From: Thermobrachium celere DSM 8682
GTDB taxonomy: Bacteria; Bacillota; Clostridia; Clostridiales; Caloramatoraceae
Direction of reading: 5' to 3'
DNA: 64,000 nt
NCBI RefSeq assembly: GCF_000430995.1
Contig: NZ_HF952018.1
Span: 581,897-645,896, forward strand
Shown one piece after another: positions 63,438 to 64,000 of the stretch. The position numbers were made by a program, and so were the translations under genes. The notes beneath the pieces are model-generated. The model ran no database searches, had not been told where the DNA came from, and saw nothing but the letters and a program-made list of their open reading frames with translations. Each line of letters begins with the position of its first letter. Position 1 is the first letter of the stretch.

Positions 63438-64000
63438 ATGAAGACTTATCAAAATACAATAGAAAATTTTTTAACCGACCTTGCTTCCAGTTCTCCTGCT
63501 CCAGGTGGGGGTGCAGTAGCAGCACTATCTGGTGCGCTTGCTGCAAGTTTGTCATCAATGGTAATTAATTTAACAGTAAATAAAAAGAAGTTTATGGAAT
63601 ATAGTGATGACATAAAGGAAAAGTTTAATCAGTATTTAGGAAAGTGTGAAGAGCTAAGAAGAGAGTTTTTAGAATATATTGATAAGGATATTGAGGCGTT
63701 TAATCTTGTTATGCAGGCCTATAAGATGCCAAAGGATACAGATGAGCAAAAGGCTGAGAGGAATAAGGCTATACAAAACGCTTTAATTGAAGCTTATAAG
63801 GTTCCATATTCAGTTGCAGAAAGTGCGTATAATATGTTTGATATTGTGGATTTTATAGCGGAATATGGAAATCAAAATGCCATAACTGATGCAGGGGTTG
63901 CAGCAATACAAATACTTGCGGCAATTGAAGCAGCCGTTTTAAATGTGAGAATAAACCTTGGTGGCATAAATGATGTGGATTTGGTAAGTGATGTTGATAT
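63438..64000 (+). CDS. fchA: Formimidoyltetrahydrofolate cyclodeaminase (right end cut by window)
   Basis: The first 187 codons of a cyclodeaminase, open to the window edge. TIENFLTDLASSSPAPGGGA at the N terminus is the FTCD_C signature, followed by VAALSGALAASLSSMVINLT and the KIPKDTDEQKAERN-like MPKDTDEQKAERNKAIQNAL. It releases ammonia from 5-formimino-THF to give methenyl-THF, feeding one-carbon metabolism. ATG with AAGGGGG 8 nt upstream, 11 nt after hutI. The family is about 210 residues, so little is missing. Confidence 0.93.
   Translation, partial: MKTYQNTIENFLTDLASSSPAPGGGAVAALSGALAASLSSMVINLTVNKKKFMEYSDDIKEKFNQYLGKCEELRREFLEYIDKDIEAFNLVMQAYKMPKDTDEQKAERNKAIQNALIEAYKVPYSVAESAYNMFDIVDFIAEYGNQNAITDAGVAAIQILAAIEAAVLNVRINLGGINDVDLVSDVD

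Noticed and set aside
1-64000. tRNA, rRNA, prophage, toxin-antitoxin or restriction genes
   Set aside because: Looked for along the window but no supporting sequence was recognised.

Overview
The window is a very AT-rich, Gram-positive, Clostridia-like chromosome segment. Strong GGAGG or GGTGG ribosome sites, many TTG and GTG starts, a Bacillota-type Wzz/BY-kinase/PHP-phosphatase module, a class D-like sortase and a SpoIID/LytB protein all point that way. A Caloramator- or Clostridium-like species is a reasonable guess, but no rRNA gene is present to settle it. I found no tRNA, rRNA or CRISPR array.

Layout. Positions 1-525 are the right end of an ISL3-type insertion sequence. Next come a minus-strand Orn/Lys/Arg decarboxylase gene and the L25/Ctc ribosomal protein gene (rplY). 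A secreted Y_Y_Y-like protein and a TPR protein precede a very large polysaccharide locus. Block A (4.9-23.4 kb) holds two Wzz-type co-polymerases, a decayed BY-kinase remnant, the PHP phosphatase, an intact BY-kinase, an initiating sugar transferase, manC, three GT4 transferases, a Wzy, a broken ugd, a MurJ-like flippase, manA, a phosphohexomutase and galU. An envelope section (23.7-29.9 kb) holds a sortase with its probable substrate, a membrane protein, a sigma-70-like factor, a SpoIID/LytB protein with peptidoglycan-binding repeats and a polysaccharide deacetylase. Block B (30.2-52.0 kb) holds glycosyltransferases, two MurJ-like flippases, two Wzy proteins, an orphan solute-binding protein and a second initiating transferase. 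It also carries a WbpA/B/D/E-like set for a 2,3-diacetamido uronic acid, a WbpM-like dehydratase and a GT4-TagA fusion. The last part has pepV, a phosphodiester glycosidase, two unknown envelope proteins, a RAYT-type transposase and a histidine-degradation operon (hutH-hutU-ftcD-hutI-fchA) that runs off the right edge.

How the genes work together. The cluster makes nucleotide sugars (GDP-mannose, UDP-glucose, diacetamido-uronate and 4-amino-6-deoxy sugars). Initiating transferases load undecaprenyl phosphate, glycosyltransferases extend the unit, MurJ-like proteins probably flip it and Wzy proteins polymerise it. The Wzz/kinase/phosphatase module controls chain length. Three polymerases, three flippases and two initiating transferases suggest at least two polymers.

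The signals I rate highest are: a RAYT with its own family of dispersed hairpin repeats (eight full or half copies starting GTGCCACCC); a 13-bp inverted repeat enclosing the ribosome site and start of the sigma-factor gene; a structured leader whose CCACC can mask the ribosome site of the second wzz; and two decayed genes inside the polysaccharide locus (BY-kinase and ugd).
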